A stretch of 64,000 nt of DNA from Undaria pinnatifida. Taxonomy: Eukaryota > Sar > Phaeophyceae > Laminariales > Alariaceae. Positions 44,301 through 52,829 of the stretch are shown here, one piece after another. The notes below the pieces were generated by a model that was given only the letters and a program-made list of their open reading frames with translations, did no database searches and was not told the DNA's origin. The stretch spans positions 14,386,978-14,450,977 of the forward strand of contig JABAKD010000021.1 of NCBI GenBank assembly GCA_012845835.1. The letters are read 5' to 3'. Positions within the stretch are counted from its first letter, which is position 1. Each line of letters opens with the position of its first letter. Position numbers and translations under genes: made by a program.

Positions 44301-45070
44301 GACTAAGTCCATTTGCTGACGCTCCCAATGCGAACCCCGACTCGCTTGTGCTCGACTCGGTCTTGCTACCCAACTCGTTAGACCTGCTCTCAACAGTGGA
44401 GGAAGAAATGCGCCAGTTTGCCCCCCAATACGGCCTTGCCAAAAACACCCTCCCAAGACCCCGACAAGAACATGCACAACTATCTCGTACAGTCAACCAT
44501 GCTAACTCTGTCACAACATCTACGGAGACCGTCACGTCGCCAACCGGCTAATATATCCCTGGTCGTTTCCTTCTCCGACAGGAGATCATTTCGGTCAGTA
44601 CACACTACACCCTGACAACACCGCGGGAAGGTGATCTCCGCCAGCACGGCCGCTAAAAAAAAATTGTAGTGTCGGTGTGTGAGTTTCAACCCGCATTATT
44701 GAGGCCCTCGGCAAGAAAGGGTCGCAATACACAATTTTGTTTCTACCCGAACCTTGTCATGTAGCATTAATGCAAAATCAAAATATATGGCCATACGGTG
44801 AACAAGGGACAAATTTAATTTTTTTTCTCACCGTTCACTGCGATACAGAGAAATGCCCCTAACGAAGCCGTAAGCGTCTTGGTCAACCGCACCATCGTGA
44901 GCCGGGTGTTTGACGCTTAGTTGTGATTCCCTGGAGGGCGCTATATCTGCCACGCAACCAAACCACACCGGACACCCGCGCACACCGTGCACGTCAACAC
45001 GACGCCGGTTAGGACCCACGCGAACGAACAACAACAAAAAACCTGCAGGAACACCTAGCAGCCAATACAT
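19396..45070 (-). CDS. Secreted LRR-EGF-Root_cap-like protein (multi-exon gene model)
   Basis: Proposed join on the minus strand: 45070-44832 (uncertain first exon), 43507-43418, 41522-41451, 39990-39916, 25933-25862, 24923-24843, 24478-24437, 24069-24008, 23348-23271, 20306-19396. All introns start GT and end AG. Phases are 2 through the LRR part and 1 after the linker, and every junction is in frame; each LRR junction restores Leu or Ile. Domain order is hydrophobic N-terminus, LRR N-cap with two Cys, four LRRs, LRR C-cap (LQCIP), linker, EGF-like Cys-rich exon, then a CGDPHM-led Root_cap-like domain to the stop, about 570 aa. The likely site is the cell surface or wall, in recognition or adhesion; this is inferred from domains only. 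The 13,982-bp intron (25934-39915) holds transposons and microsatellites, so this could also be two genes. Confidence 0.7.
21195..21480. repeat. GACCCG-rich minisatellite, cluster 1
   Basis: Degenerate units of about 45 bp are built on CTTGACCCGACCCTACCCGC, separated by short AT-rich spacers (e.g. GAGATTCAAACACATC). The cluster begins with GGTCGGGTCGGGTC and ends with GCGGGTCAGGTC, so its ends are inverted relative to the core. A similar cluster is at 22750-23090. Confidence 0.8.
21521..21832 (-). mobile_element. tRNA-derived SINE, copy 2
   Basis: The minus-strand copy starts near 21832 with CCGGTCGCCCCGGTGGC, carries A- and B-box-like words (B box with one extra C near 21756-21768), and ends in an A-rich tail (poly-T on the plus strand, 21521-21534). 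It lies inside an intron of the LRR-EGF gene in the sense orientation. Confidence 0.75.
22093..22570. repeat. Tandem duplication of about 268 bp with GCT-rich interior
   Basis: Units at about 22093-22300 and 22361-22570 share CCCGCAG...GCTCACAACT-type starts, GGTGGATCTGTCAG, TGCGATCC, CTGCTGCTGC stretches, a CGACGACTG word and ATTYGGTACTGGT. An alanine-rich open frame through unit 2 (22351-22887) follows from the GCT composition. Confidence 0.65.
22745..23095. repeat. GACCCG-rich minisatellite, cluster 2
   Basis: The same family as cluster 1: units with TGACCCGACCCGACCC and spacers such as ACGAGATTTTGAAG. Inverted CGCGGGTC words occur at both ends, which can form stem structures. Confidence 0.8.
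23271..23348 (-). CDS. EGF-like Cys-rich exon of the LRR-EGF gene
   Basis: A 78-nt exon, phase 1 at both ends, with acceptor GAACAG (ending 23349) and donor GTAAGA (from 23270). It encodes CTPATAVTCAAGQTCDPGAE followed by GYTCS, four cysteines in EGF-like spacing. The split codons give Glu on entry and Ala on exit. Symmetrical phase allows it to be duplicated or skipped without a frameshift. Confidence 0.75.
23390..23941. repeat. 276-bp tandem duplication, nearly identical
   Basis: Units 23390-23665 and 23666-23941 start GACGGGGCAAAGAGGTATTC and end GGTAGACGTTTTT. They differ at only a handful of positions, so the duplication is recent. It lies inside the intron between the EGF exon and the linker exon. 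Confidence 0.9.
24008..24069 (-). CDS. Linker exon of the LRR-EGF gene
   Basis: A 62-nt exon with acceptor AAATGCAG (ending 24070) and donor GTGAGA (from 24007). It encodes TFSDPSFSVTATLADPNSVC. It enters in phase 2 and leaves in phase 1, so it is the adaptor between the phase-2 LRR exons and the phase-1 EGF exons. Confidence 0.65.
24437..24478 (-). CDS. LRR C-cap exon
   Basis: A 42-nt phase-2 exon encoding DLSDNSGLQCIPA, a half LRR ending in LQCIP as in LRR C-terminal caps. Acceptor GCATTCAG, donor GTAAGT. Confidence 0.8.
24843..24923 (-). CDS. LRR exon 4
   Basis: An 81-nt phase-2 exon encoding YLHSNSLTTLPEGIFDDLGS and a few more residues (27 codons in all with split ends). It follows the LxxNxLxxLPxxIFxxL consensus. 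Acceptor CCGACAG, donor GTGAGT. Confidence 0.85.
25862..25933 (-). CDS. LRR exon 3
   Basis: A 72-nt phase-2 exon encoding YLGDNELASLPSNIFANLGA and MTK. It is exactly one 24-residue LRR. Acceptor GCGTAAG, donor GTGAGT. It lies 14 kb from the preceding LRR exon. Confidence 0.85.
27385..29060 (-). repeat. 1.7-kb dispersed repeat E, copy 2
   Basis: Inverted copy of the 16.2-17.9 kb repeat with the same landmark order. Divergence is moderate and spread evenly, with small indels. The open frame at 28082-28597 on the minus strand reads through the CCGACCG-type short repeats. Confidence 0.65.
29570..31110 (-). repeat. GF repeat, copy 2, without the nested insertions
   Basis: Inverted relative to copy 1 and continuous across the points where copy 1 carries element B (near 30985), the LINE copy (near 30268) and the SINE (near 30067). 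It has its own expansion of a GAAGCTCAGGTGACGAC minisatellite at 30490-30690. Confidence 0.75.
30490..30690. repeat. Minisatellite, GAAGCTCAGGTGACGAC-type units
   Basis: Roughly 16-20-bp units alternating GAAGCTCAGGTGACGA and TGGAGCTCTGGTCGCG. GF copy 1 has no counterpart, so it expanded after the copies separated. Confidence 0.75.
31344..31605 (+). repeat. Dispersed repeat X, copy 1
   Basis: Shares GTTGATTGTATNCTTGGATAT, GGCTATTTCGCCGTC-type, GCGCCTTGGCTAGG, CATACCGGTGACTC and CCCTCTACGYTTCGTA with 39096-39395, same orientation, about 85% alike by eye. No coding signal. Confidence 0.65.
31960..32460 (+). repeat. Gln-codon-rich region with an internal duplication
   Basis: Two related segments (about 32120-32215 and 32345-32440) share CACAGCTYGTAT, CTTGAGACTGGGAG and GCACTGCACNGCAGCAGCC. 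A plus-strand frame at 31965-32261 is Gln-rich because of the CAG words. No domain recognised. Confidence 0.45.
32704..34070. repeat. 1.36-kb imperfect TTG/TAG trinucleotide array
   Basis: Continuous GTT-, AGT- and GTG-type trinucleotides with interspersed variants; segments shift from TTG (left) to TAG (33000-33560), TTG/TAG (33600-33900) and back to TTG (33930-34070). It abuts the minus-strand LINE-A terminus at 34071, so the seed was probably a CAA tail. Long frames here are simple-sequence artefacts. Confidence 0.9.
34071..34570 (-). mobile_element. LINE family A, 3' end copy
   Basis: On the minus strand it runs from a TAGGGTCTCCTAGTAAGAC-type 3'UTR through the pyrimidine tract to the ACGGACTTGATAGTGCGAGT terminus and a TTG/CAA tail. 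It contains the family words GACGCAATTCATG and CCAAGTTTTATATATCACAG. No ORF part is retained. Confidence 0.75.
34930..35345. repeat. 41-bp minisatellite D, block 1
   Basis: Units around ACCCGGAACTTCTGTAAGTT and CTGTACG with GTGCCACAATACCCGG alternates. A palindrome CCGGGGTAGATACCCCGG lies at about 34973-34991. Related blocks are at 36130-36630, 49000-49135 and 52830-53080. Confidence 0.75.
35570..35890 (+). repeat. Dispersed repeat Y, copy 1
   Basis: Resembles 51325-51640 in the same orientation: TTAACGAAGGACACT, GAATTCRATTCGATG-type, GTAGAAACATA, a TCGGGAAAC/CGCGAAACCAC stretch, TTGCGT and TATGGCCGCC...GCCACARCCGGA. Diverged. Origin unknown. Confidence 0.5.
36130..36630. repeat. 41-bp minisatellite D, block 2
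   Basis: About twelve degenerate units with the core CATACCCGTACCCGAAACTT and AAGTTCTGTA. Alternate units carry GCCCGTGCCACAATACC. The open frame at 36073-36630 is read through the repeat and is not a gene. Confidence 0.8.
37814..38098 (+). pseudogene. Ty1/Copia RT-RNase H fragment
   Basis: The peptide VECLMRLANQTRPDIANAVR with following AVAR matches the conserved 'GxLMYLAxxTRPDIAxAVxxxxR' block at the RT/RNase H junction of Copia polyproteins. The next segment (NSLRKVHWKTAVGI, then ITYHD) fits the following 'HWxAxxRVLRYLxGT...Y' block with drift. There is no RT core upstream and no RNase H catalytic DADWA downstream. It is antisense to the LRR-EGF gene, inside its large intron. Confidence 0.75.
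39096..39395 (+). repeat. Dispersed repeat X, copy 2
   Basis: Second copy of the repeat at 31344-31605, slightly longer owing to an insertion near 39120-39160. Both copies sit in the same intron. Confidence 0.65.
39916..39990 (-). CDS. LRR exon 2
   Basis: A 75-nt phase-2 exon encoding YISLNKLSTIDEDTFQPVAS and SLQA. It has one residue more than a standard 24-residue LRR. Acceptor CCTGACAG, donor GTGAGT. Confidence 0.85.
41451..41522 (-). CDS. LRR exon 1
   Basis: A 72-nt phase-2 exon encoding DLSRNDLTTIPADLFDSMGT and LAL. It is one LRR with the NDLTTIPADLF signature. Acceptor TTCTTCAG, donor GTGAGT. An antisense open frame (41316-41960) is a shadow. Confidence 0.88.
42553..42606 (-). pseudogene. 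Decayed LRR exon with intact splice sites
   Basis: A 54-nt segment with acceptor CGTAACAG and donor GTAAGT is phase 2 at both ends, like its neighbours, and encodes HLDATAKNLGTETGPRD. The first half fits xLDxxxxxLxT. Splicing it to LRR exon 1 would join TG to A and create a TGA stop. It therefore looks like a relic or a poison exon rather than part of the main transcript. Confidence 0.35.
43418..43507 (-). CDS. LRR N-cap exon
   Basis: A 90-nt phase-2 exon encoding EWTNCGLTDEDIPDIKACFD and GVGRSDMFL. The two cysteines and the amphipathic GLTDEDIPDIKACF segment fit an LRR N-terminal cap. Acceptor TTTCAG, donor GTATGT. The exit codon joins AT to A (Ile). Confidence 0.75.
44832..45070 (-). CDS. 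Candidate first exon with signal-peptide-like start
   Basis: The ATG at 45070 opens a frame that starts MYWLLGVPAGFLLLFVR, a hydrophobic N-terminus followed by a basic stretch, and reads 79 codons to a GTGAGA donor at 44831. It leaves in phase 2 (CG), which joins the N-cap exon as CGG (Arg). Phase fit and the hydrophobic start favour it, but no homology supports the middle. An alternative hydrophobic start lies at 45711 (MSLSVPFPIALRAAAAQLLA) but its nearby donors leave in phase 1 or 0. Confidence 0.35.
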
Positions 45071-47460
45071 CACGAATCACCCATGCTATATCAGAGGTGA
45101 ATCGATTACTTTATGATGCACCTCACGCCAGTTGAGGAGCTCCATACCTCTCGAGGCCAAAATACATACTTATTGTTGAGCAACCTGAAAGTAAGTGCAG
45201 CCTGGTGAACAAACCCTATCAACAACAGCCTCCAGTATTTTGCACAAGGCGTTCAGTTTTCGAGAAGAACGACGTTCCGACGAATTTGGGCCATAGTGGG
45301 TTAACGAACCCAGCCCCATCAACCAGAAACACAAACAGGTAAAAGGTATTACTAATATCTCTAGCGTAGCACGCGTCGAAAAGACTACATACAAGTAGTT
45401 TTCGGGGGGAACGAGAATAGGCAGCAAGCGTGTGAAAAAAACACCCCCAAAATCTCAAACGAGCAAACGGTCGAAAGGCGGCACGGACTCGATGGATGCG
45501 ACGGTTATGTAGAGGCGATGCCCAGCGGCTAACGTATAGACGGTGCCCAGCGAAAAACTATAATGTCAAGTAGTGCGTGCCCACGAAATTGAAAAATCTT
45601 ACGACATATGCTGACCATAAGGTAAAATACACTCTCGACATAGCCCGCGATTGCCAGCAGCTGTGCAGCAGCAGCACGCAATGCGATCGGAAACGGCACC
45701 GAGAGCGACATGTTTGACTTCCGTGATGAACGCTGCATAAAACGCTGGCACTAGCCGTATCTTGTCCGTACATCATCTGACATGTGTCTCCTCTGCGTGA
45801 CGAGTTGTCGACAGAGTGATCGCTCGGTTTGGGAAAGATTGGTTTTAATGGCCGGGTTTCGTACGTGAATAGCTTGCGAACACAGTGGTTATGTGAAGGC
45901 TGTCTTGTATGCGAAGATATGCAGATGTAACACCGAGGTGTCTGCTAAGACCACTTGTAACTGTACGAATGAAGAGGAACAGTTAGGAAAGGGTGCTTGG
46001 GGATAAAGAGAGAGAAAAAGGAATAAAGGGAAAAGAGAGAGAGAAGGGAGAGTGATCACGATTGGATGCATGACTACTTGATCATCACAAAACAATGCAT
46101 GTAGCCCGGTAAAGTCCCGGGGCAACGGAACAACCTGAACATACTCAAATATACGTTTACAATGAATTTCTACCCAAGATTCTACGTAAAAGTCGACATG
46201 AGTTTTAACTATAGTGTTTATTGTATTCGTGCGAATAGATTGGTCGAGAGGACTGCGCAGTATTTTCGATTTGAATGCCAGGTTTATACTTTTAACAACA
46301 AAACTCAATGATGATAGAAATGTCCATGTTGTCCAGACATGTCCTCGTGACCGAGCCCAAACCTCCCCTCACAGTCAATTAATAATGCGGGTTGTGCAGA
46401 AGATCAAACATTCCTTGTGCGCTTGGTCTTGAGGAAAGACTGCTCACTCGAGCCTATTTAACACTCATGCGAGCAAGATTTCTTCGCTGCTACCTCGTAC
46501 ACATAATAATGCGTGTGTTCGAAAAGTATTACGTTTATTGTACAATTATTACCGGTGTGCGCAGACGAATGTGATATCTTCAAAACTCAGGGATATTTCA
46601 ATGACTACCATCAATGGTGAGCGAAAAAGTGATTTCCGCTACGGCCAGGAAGGTTGTCTCACAATCGTTGACCCCGGACCCCGCCCCTCTCAAACAATGG
46701 GAATCGGACGACAAAGGAGAATACGGCAACATGATTATATTCCGAGCACAAACAAGTCCTCTACTTGGTTGATGCGGATGAGCAACACAACGCATTTGTC
46801 GTTTATTCAAACGCAGTCTCTGTCACCAAAATCCGTTGCGGCAGGTTTCGGTGAGGTAAATCGCGAGTAACTACGTGCTTCTTTTTCTCAACTGAGCTGT
46901 TGGTGTGTTTTGCCTTCATAAACAGTCACGATCAATAACGAATCAACGATCTCTATTTTGACCCGTGCATCAAGACATGAGCTCAATGTGCCAGCGACGC
47001 TGTGCATGTTTTGTACAGCTATCACAACTTTGTGGTTTGTGTAATCTTTAAATCAGGTATATATCCCTTCGCGGTGGACAACGCTTGTGTTGATAGTGTG
47101 CAGGGTATTTTTTGCGTACCGTCTGTATGATCATCTCCCAACCTGGGCCACCGAAGTGACATACGCGCCTAACGATGTAATGATATATAGTTTAAAGCAT
47201 TACGTACAATTGTTCGGTTCGTAACAAACTTCTCTGCTATGAGATGTTGTATGCCACAGTTCTAAAAAGTGTGTACCGTAGTAATAGTCGTAAAATCGAA
47301 TGCAATCATGCGATAGCCAGAAATCATTACTTCTACACGATAACATCAAAGTAAGAAAACACCACATGTTATCAATTTCTTTCACTTTCTATTCATAATG
47401 AAATATCGGGCATCCGCATGTGACACACAGGTAGAATATGTTGCTATTATTCGCCACCTC
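45071..47460. other. Intergenic, possible upstream region of the LRR-EGF gene
   Basis: The only point of note is the signal-peptide-like frame on the minus strand at 45711-45630. The rest shows short unsupported frames and no known element. Confidence 0.4.
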
Positions 47461-47469
47461 CATTATCCG

Positions 47470-47660
47470 CAACCATTACAACCGTTACCCCCCTCCCCCA
47501 TCTCCCCCCACTGACACATACGCACATAACTGCCCCCCCGCCGCCCCCGTCGCCCCACCGAAAATCAAGTGCCTGCAAGATAATAAACGCTACAAGGAAT
47601 TTTACATCAACTTATTACCTTTTAAGCCATCTATTCCGTAGCTCCACTTACCCCCCCCCT
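47470..47660 (+). repeat. C-rich repeat fragment
   Basis: Short member of the poly-C family of 14-15.6 kb, with CCCCCCTCCCCC-type runs and CGCACATAACTGCCCCCC. Confidence 0.6.
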
Positions 47661-47689
47661 TCCCCCGCGAAAGTGAAATATGTGACAGA

Positions 47690-48415
47690 AAAAATGGCTC
47701 GAAGCCATCGTTGACAGGGCTTACGGGATTAAAACAACAAAAGGGCGTCTGGAAAAAATAATATAACGTTGTAACGATGACATTGATGTGGAGTTAGAGC
47801 GAGACGAGGAAGAGGTACTGTATATTAAAAGGTTTGATGGGTTCAAGAAACAAGTGTAGAAGAAAGAATAGAAAAAAGGGAACTGCTAGCCCTAGGGAAT
47901 ATGGTGAAATAGAAAAGGCACTCAAGAGATATACAGGGGTTGAGGGTATATGCTAGGATGAAGACGTATCTGCACGGCCCAATGGACTACGCAAAAAATC
48001 TTGAACTGAGAGTGCGTGTAGGTCAACTGGACCCACCAGGAAGAAGCAAGTGGATACCAGTAGTCGGGAGGAGGACATGCCTACAAATATGTAGCCGTGT
48101 GGCACAACACCCACAGAGTAGGAGAATGTGAAATTTACAAGGAGACACAGAATGAAATAGAAGAGATCAGAAAGATAGATGCATGTGACATGGAATAATT
48201 TGGAGAACTAGAGATTATCGAGAAAACGATAACTATCGTAGGAGCCAGATGATGGCCGCAGAGGCGGAGCAGGACTGGAATAGGATAAGCAAACATTTTT
48301 ACGTAATGTATGGCAGAAGGCTAATGAGCGCCCAAATATGAAGGGTGTCTCAAACAGGACAAGACACGGCGCTGCATCCCGAAAAAGATTGTTGTTCAAT
48401 AGTCAAATAACTAAG
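47690..48415 (+). pseudogene. LINE (second family) ORF2 C-terminus, many stops
   Basis: Reading with frame changes gives DRAYGIKTTKGRLEKI, EEEVLYIKRFDGFK, MDYAKNLELRVRVGQLD, PCGTTP, ECEIYKE, a KIDACDME segment, then EKTITIVGAR*WPQ and NSQITKVS near the end. These match, in order, the C-terminal zinc-binding and tail region of LINE polyproteins that I know from stramenopile genomes (motif CPCG...H...GECxxY, tail GQMTKAS). Stops and indels are frequent, so it is long dead. It is unrelated to LINE family A. Confidence 0.6.
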
Positions 48416-48429
48416 GTAAGCTAAACCAT

Positions 48430-48950
48430 GACTACCCACCCCCCCCTTCTTTTTTCCTGACCACCTGCACGATTGCCTAGGCCTAGCATCATCGTATATT
48501 ATATGTTTGTCTCAGGTACACATTAGTGCAACCTTAAGCGCTTGAAGCCCCCCCCCCCCACCGCTCTCGAACGCCCCACCGTTGCACGATTTCCAGGATA
48601 TTTATGCTATACTGATGCATTCCCTTTACAACCGTCAGACTTGTTTTGATAGCTTTCGCGCACAGATTGCGTCGCACGCCCCCCCCCCGCGGCTCCCTCG
48701 TCTATCTTTCTATAAACCGCTCCTTCCTTTTCTTTCAAAAACACCCCGCCCTCCCCCGGCCCTCACGCCCTCAAAAGCAGCTCCGCCCTCCCCTTACCGG
48801 TTGTAGGACTTACAGGATACACTGATCAACTGATGCTATTGCTTCCACAGCTGTCAGATTTTGTCCCGCTCAGAGGCAGTTTTTGTAGTTCCGGACCACG
48901 TATTGATCAACACCACCGTGTTGATCCTGGCAGTATTATTGTAGTTCTCA
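48430..48950 (+). repeat. C-rich repeat with a partial 219-bp element
   Basis: It begins with CCACCTGCACGATTGCCTAG, the C-rich family spacer, includes two poly-C runs, and ends with a truncated element B (from CAGCTGTCAGATTTTGTCCC at about 48849). Confidence 0.7.
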
Positions 48951-48999
48951 GAGGAGCCGATGGATTATATGCCTAATAATGATAAAAGTTCTGCACGAC

Positions 49000-49135
49000 T
49001 TCCGTAACGGTTCCCGGAACTTTTGGAAGCTCAGTAAGATCTCCATACCCTCCCCCGGAACTCCTGTGACTTCTGTAAGATTGTGGCACAATATTCGCGG
49101 TACGGGTATGCCTTTGTTACAATACCCGGGAAGCT
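49000..49135. repeat. 41-bp minisatellite D, short block
   Basis: About three units of the CCCGGAACTTYTGGAAG type with GTGGCACAATATTCGCGG. Confidence 0.65.
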
Positions 49136-49494
49136 CTGTATCCATTCAGGTTTATTGAAAATAGTGTATTATGCATGACGATGTCTTCGCTTGTCAACCA
49201 CGCAAACTCAATACCGAACAGCAGTGCGTACATCATCATACGGAAATTGTTTTCAACATGTTATCTGTCAGTACCATCATGTCGTTACTTGACAACACTT
49301 GAAAATCTTCTGGTATACATTGAAATTGCGAGTTGTTCGTACAACAGACAGCTAAACTATGCGTGTTAAATGTCGTCTATCGAGGCGGTATTTAGCAAGC
49401 AGGGGTCTCAGCAGTAATAATTTGGAAATAATTTGCACAGAAGTTTACTGGTTAGTCATACTCGTATCTGGTAAATGCCGTACGTACGAGCAAT

Positions 49495-49670
49495 GTGGTG
49501 TAAGTGAATAATGCGGCGGAATAGCGTGCCTGGTACGTATGGCAGCATTCATGGCATATGGTTCCAAGTTGACTGTCAGGACGTTGACGCATATAAGATC
49601 CCAGAATCAAACTTCCGGAAACGGTGCCATAGGTACGGTAGACCACGGACAAACCACAAGAAACGTTGCT
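49495..49670 (-). CDS. Weak candidate coding exon
   Basis: A strong acceptor (CATCTACCTACAG ending 49671) precedes an open phase-2 stretch encoding VVYRTYGTVSGSLILGSYM, then ICHECCHTYQARYSAALF, with a possible GTACGT donor near 49494. It looks protein-like and Cys-containing, but no family is recognised and no partner exon fits in phase. Confidence 0.2.
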
Positions 49671-49699
49671 GTAGGTAGATGAGACAACTGCCTGTAAAG

Positions 49700-51320
49700 T
49701 ACAACCGTCTGTGAGATACGCAATGTACCGTTTTTATTAGGTGATGGTCAGACCCACCTTCATTACTCCTTTATAATCGCATTCAGCTCTTATCTGCTGA
49801 TCAATTGTTCCATCAAACAACATATCGGCTTGGGGTCGCCGAACAACATCTTCTCTTCTCTATCTCTTTTCGAGCTCTTCTACAGACACGCCTTACCGGA
49901 AGTGTATTTTGATGGGGTCATTTGCACGCGAGTCTACGCAAGCGCATACCAGCTACGGGCTGACACGCGTTGCACACCGCCAACTAAAGGGCAACAGGGG
50001 TTATGAGCTTCTTCATTTACTCTACTCGTGCGACAAAAATAATTCAGATTCGAAGAGGTACTGTGTTGAAGAGTGAGTAAATACGGTTGTTTTTGGGTAC
50101 CACGTGCATCAAAGAGGGTCCTGCGTAAGGAAACTACTGCTGTAGGCTACTTGCTACAATGCGACAAGTGACACACACCGAGCACCTTCACGACCCTGTT
50201 ATCCGACCTTCGTCTAGAGTTTTAGGCGACGTCTCGATAGAATCGAGCGTAGCTGCTGTACGCTGTAACTCAGCAACTCCATCTCACAACATCAGCCTTA
50301 CTATCGGGTAGGGGCTCCACTGAAGCGTTATCCATTCTCGTCCGCGGGAAAACCCCGAAATAAGGTTCGCGGAATCAACACAGGACGACCAAGAGCCACT
50401 GGCGGCATCTCCGACAATCGTGTAAACTTGCAAAGCAACCTCAGGCTTCCTCTCTATCCTGAACAAAGAGCCGTCACACATCGAGATCAAGATGCAGAGA
50501 CTGGCTGCATAAATAACACAGCTGATGACGGCAATCAGTGTTGAGGGAAAAAGCAGCCACCTACCTACCTAACTTGAAGATAAACTCAAGGCTCTATTTC
50601 GAATCGACCCACATCGAACTAAGCACCCTTAACGGCGTATACATCAACAATGTTTACACCGACAACGTCTAGACTGTACCATCAAAGTCGAGCCACTGGA
50701 AGTGTGAAATGTGTTATCTTTTCAACAAAGCTGTACGTAGAGTATCGCATTTCTCTTTTGAACTGGGAGAGCAAAGACAACGTCCAGTGTTGTGCATGGT
50801 TTGGAGATTGCGAAATAAGTAGGTGGGAATACAAGTCGAATAATGGGTATTTCCAAAGGACAGTTAAATCGTACATCGATATGTAACCGGAAAACCCGAC
50901 ACAGGGACAAGTACGCACGAAATATTTATATGCACGACAGAGAGGTGATGTCTCTCATAAATGAGTGGTCCTATCCAGCGGTAAACCGTGGGCATTGCCC
51001 CTTTGTTCCTGTATTTGAAGACCAGAGGAACATTAGTAGTCTATTTTCTCTTACGATGGCTGCGGAATGATAAACAGATTAGTCTACTGTTTTGAACACA
51101 TGCAAAATCTTCCTTCGTTCTATTCTTTGAAGCTTTTCTATAACACAGGCACACTTCACCGTGAGTCTGCGTTATCCTCTACAACTCATGCAGGCCGTTT
51201 CTTGAACGAATCATCCGCAAACCAGTTTGCGCAGGCGAATACCAGCTACGGTCTGATACACCATTCACACCTCGAACTGAAGGTCAACCAATAGTATCTG
51301 TTGTTCGTGTTTTTTTTCGT
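49700..51320. other. Intergenic, one weak exon candidate
   Basis: A minus-strand open stretch at 50284-50510 (ALQVYTIVGDAASGSWSSC, then SRGREWITLQWSPYPI before a GTAAGG) looks protein-like but cannot be joined in frame to the candidate at 49495-49670. Segments around 49900-49980 and 51225-51290 share ATACCAGCTACGG and may be diverged copies of one repeat. Confidence 0.3.
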
Positions 51321-51324
51321 TTCT

Positions 51325-51640
51325 CAAAACACGTCTTAACGAAGGACACTCTTTCGTAAAAAAAATCAATTTCCAGAATCGAGTTGATATTGATTCGAGG
51401 ATAGTGGAAACATAGGAATTAATCTCCTGTCGCGAAACCACATATGTATTGCGTTTTGTACACTTTTTTCGCGGTGGGAATATATAATGCAGATGATCTC
51501 GCTACGATGTCATATTTCTGTGTTTTCGTTAGCTTTGCTTTTTCTTTGTCGTGGCGCTTGTGGCTTGGACCTGGTGATGAAGATGGGCTTGCGATGGCGC
51601 GTTGTTTATGGGCCGCCACAGCCGGATGGCCATGGCGCTT
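51325..51640 (+). repeat. Dispersed repeat Y, copy 2
   Basis: Diverged counterpart of 35570-35890, same orientation. Confidence 0.5.
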
Positions 51641-51859
51641 TCTGCCATGCAACTTCGATGAAGAATCCTCCATCTAAAAAATAACTTGACCCCCGTGGCC
51701 GAGCGTGTTTTCTTGGACATATACATGCGAGGCCGTAAATATTCACCTGGGTTTTGCTGTTTTGTCGAAAGGTTTCTGTCCTGACCTTTCAATTGTAATT
51801 GTTTCACACCCTGTACAAATATCCATAACAAATACAAATAATAGTTGGGTGTACTTGTC

Positions 51860-52225
51860 CAAGGGCAGTATTTACCTCCAGACAAATATTTGAGCAGCTT
51901 CTCAAGCGAGTGTTTGCCTGCCAGACAAATATTTGCACAGGTTCTCAAGAGAGTAAATGCCTGCAGACACATATTTTCGCAGCTTCTCAAAAAAGTATTT
52001 GCTTCCAGACAAATTTTTGCGCAGGTTTTCCAGAGAGTATTTGCCTGCCAGACAAATATTTGCACAGGTTCTCAAAAAAGTATTTGCCTGCAGACAAATA
52101 TTTGCGCAGCTTCTCAAGAAAGTATTTGCCTCCAGGCAAGTATTTGTGCAGCTTACCAAGAAAGTGTTTTTCTGCAGGCAAATATTTGTGCAGGTTCTCA
52201 AAAAACTATTTGCCTGCAAACAACG
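51860..52225. repeat. 42-bp minisatellite M, array 1
   Basis: Eight to nine units with the core GTATTTGCCTGCCAGACAAA and TATTTGCGCAGGTT. Unit length is mostly 42 bp, so frames stay open on both strands; the peptide repeat reads as a KYLPADKYLRSFSR-type 14-mer. A second array lies at 52575-52797 in the same orientation. Confidence 0.9.
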
Positions 52226-52574
52226 TATCGCGGATGCGGAGACATTGACCTCTTCGGCGTACAAGTACGTACATTTTATGGGGTACATACGTAATGCATA
52301 AATACGGCCGTTGAGCCCGGTGTATTTGCAGCCGCGAAGAGGCCGTTGACTCATAGGTAGTGGATAGATTTTCATTTTCTCTCGGTTTGGCTGATCCTGT
52401 GTTTTTCCACTCCAATCAAAAGATATTCCAGATGCACGCTTCAGGGATTTGCTTTTGTATTTCCGACACCAATCTTCCATCGCATGACATATGATACGGC
52501 TAATCTCTCCCTCCGACCTCCCTGCAGTAACAGCTGTTTTTCGATAATAGTTGTCATGACAAAAAATACCATAC

Positions 52575-52797
52575 AACTTGCGCAGGTCCTCCAGGGCAGT
52601 ATTTGCCTGCCAGACCAATATTTGCGCAGGTTTTCCAGAGAGTATTTGCCTGCCAGACAAATATTTGCACAGGTTCTCAAGCGAGACTTTGCCTGCAGAC
52701 AAATATTTGCGCCCAGGTTCTCAAGAAAGTATTTGCTTCCAGACAAATATTTGCGCAGGTTTTCCAGAGAGTATTTGCCTGCCGGACAAATAGCGAA
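52575..52797. repeat. 42-bp minisatellite M, array 2
   Basis: Five units of the same family separated from array 1 by 350 bp of non-repetitive sequence. A minus-strand frame (51902-52702) stays open across both arrays and the spacer. Confidence 0.9.
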
Positions 52798-52829
52798 ATA
52801 TTTATTTGTAGAGGGCGTGGAACTTTTGT

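Noticed and set aside
52575..52797. CRISPR array (regular repeats near 42 bp)
   Set aside because: Units are contiguous with no unique spacers, and the genome is eukaryotic; it is a minisatellite.
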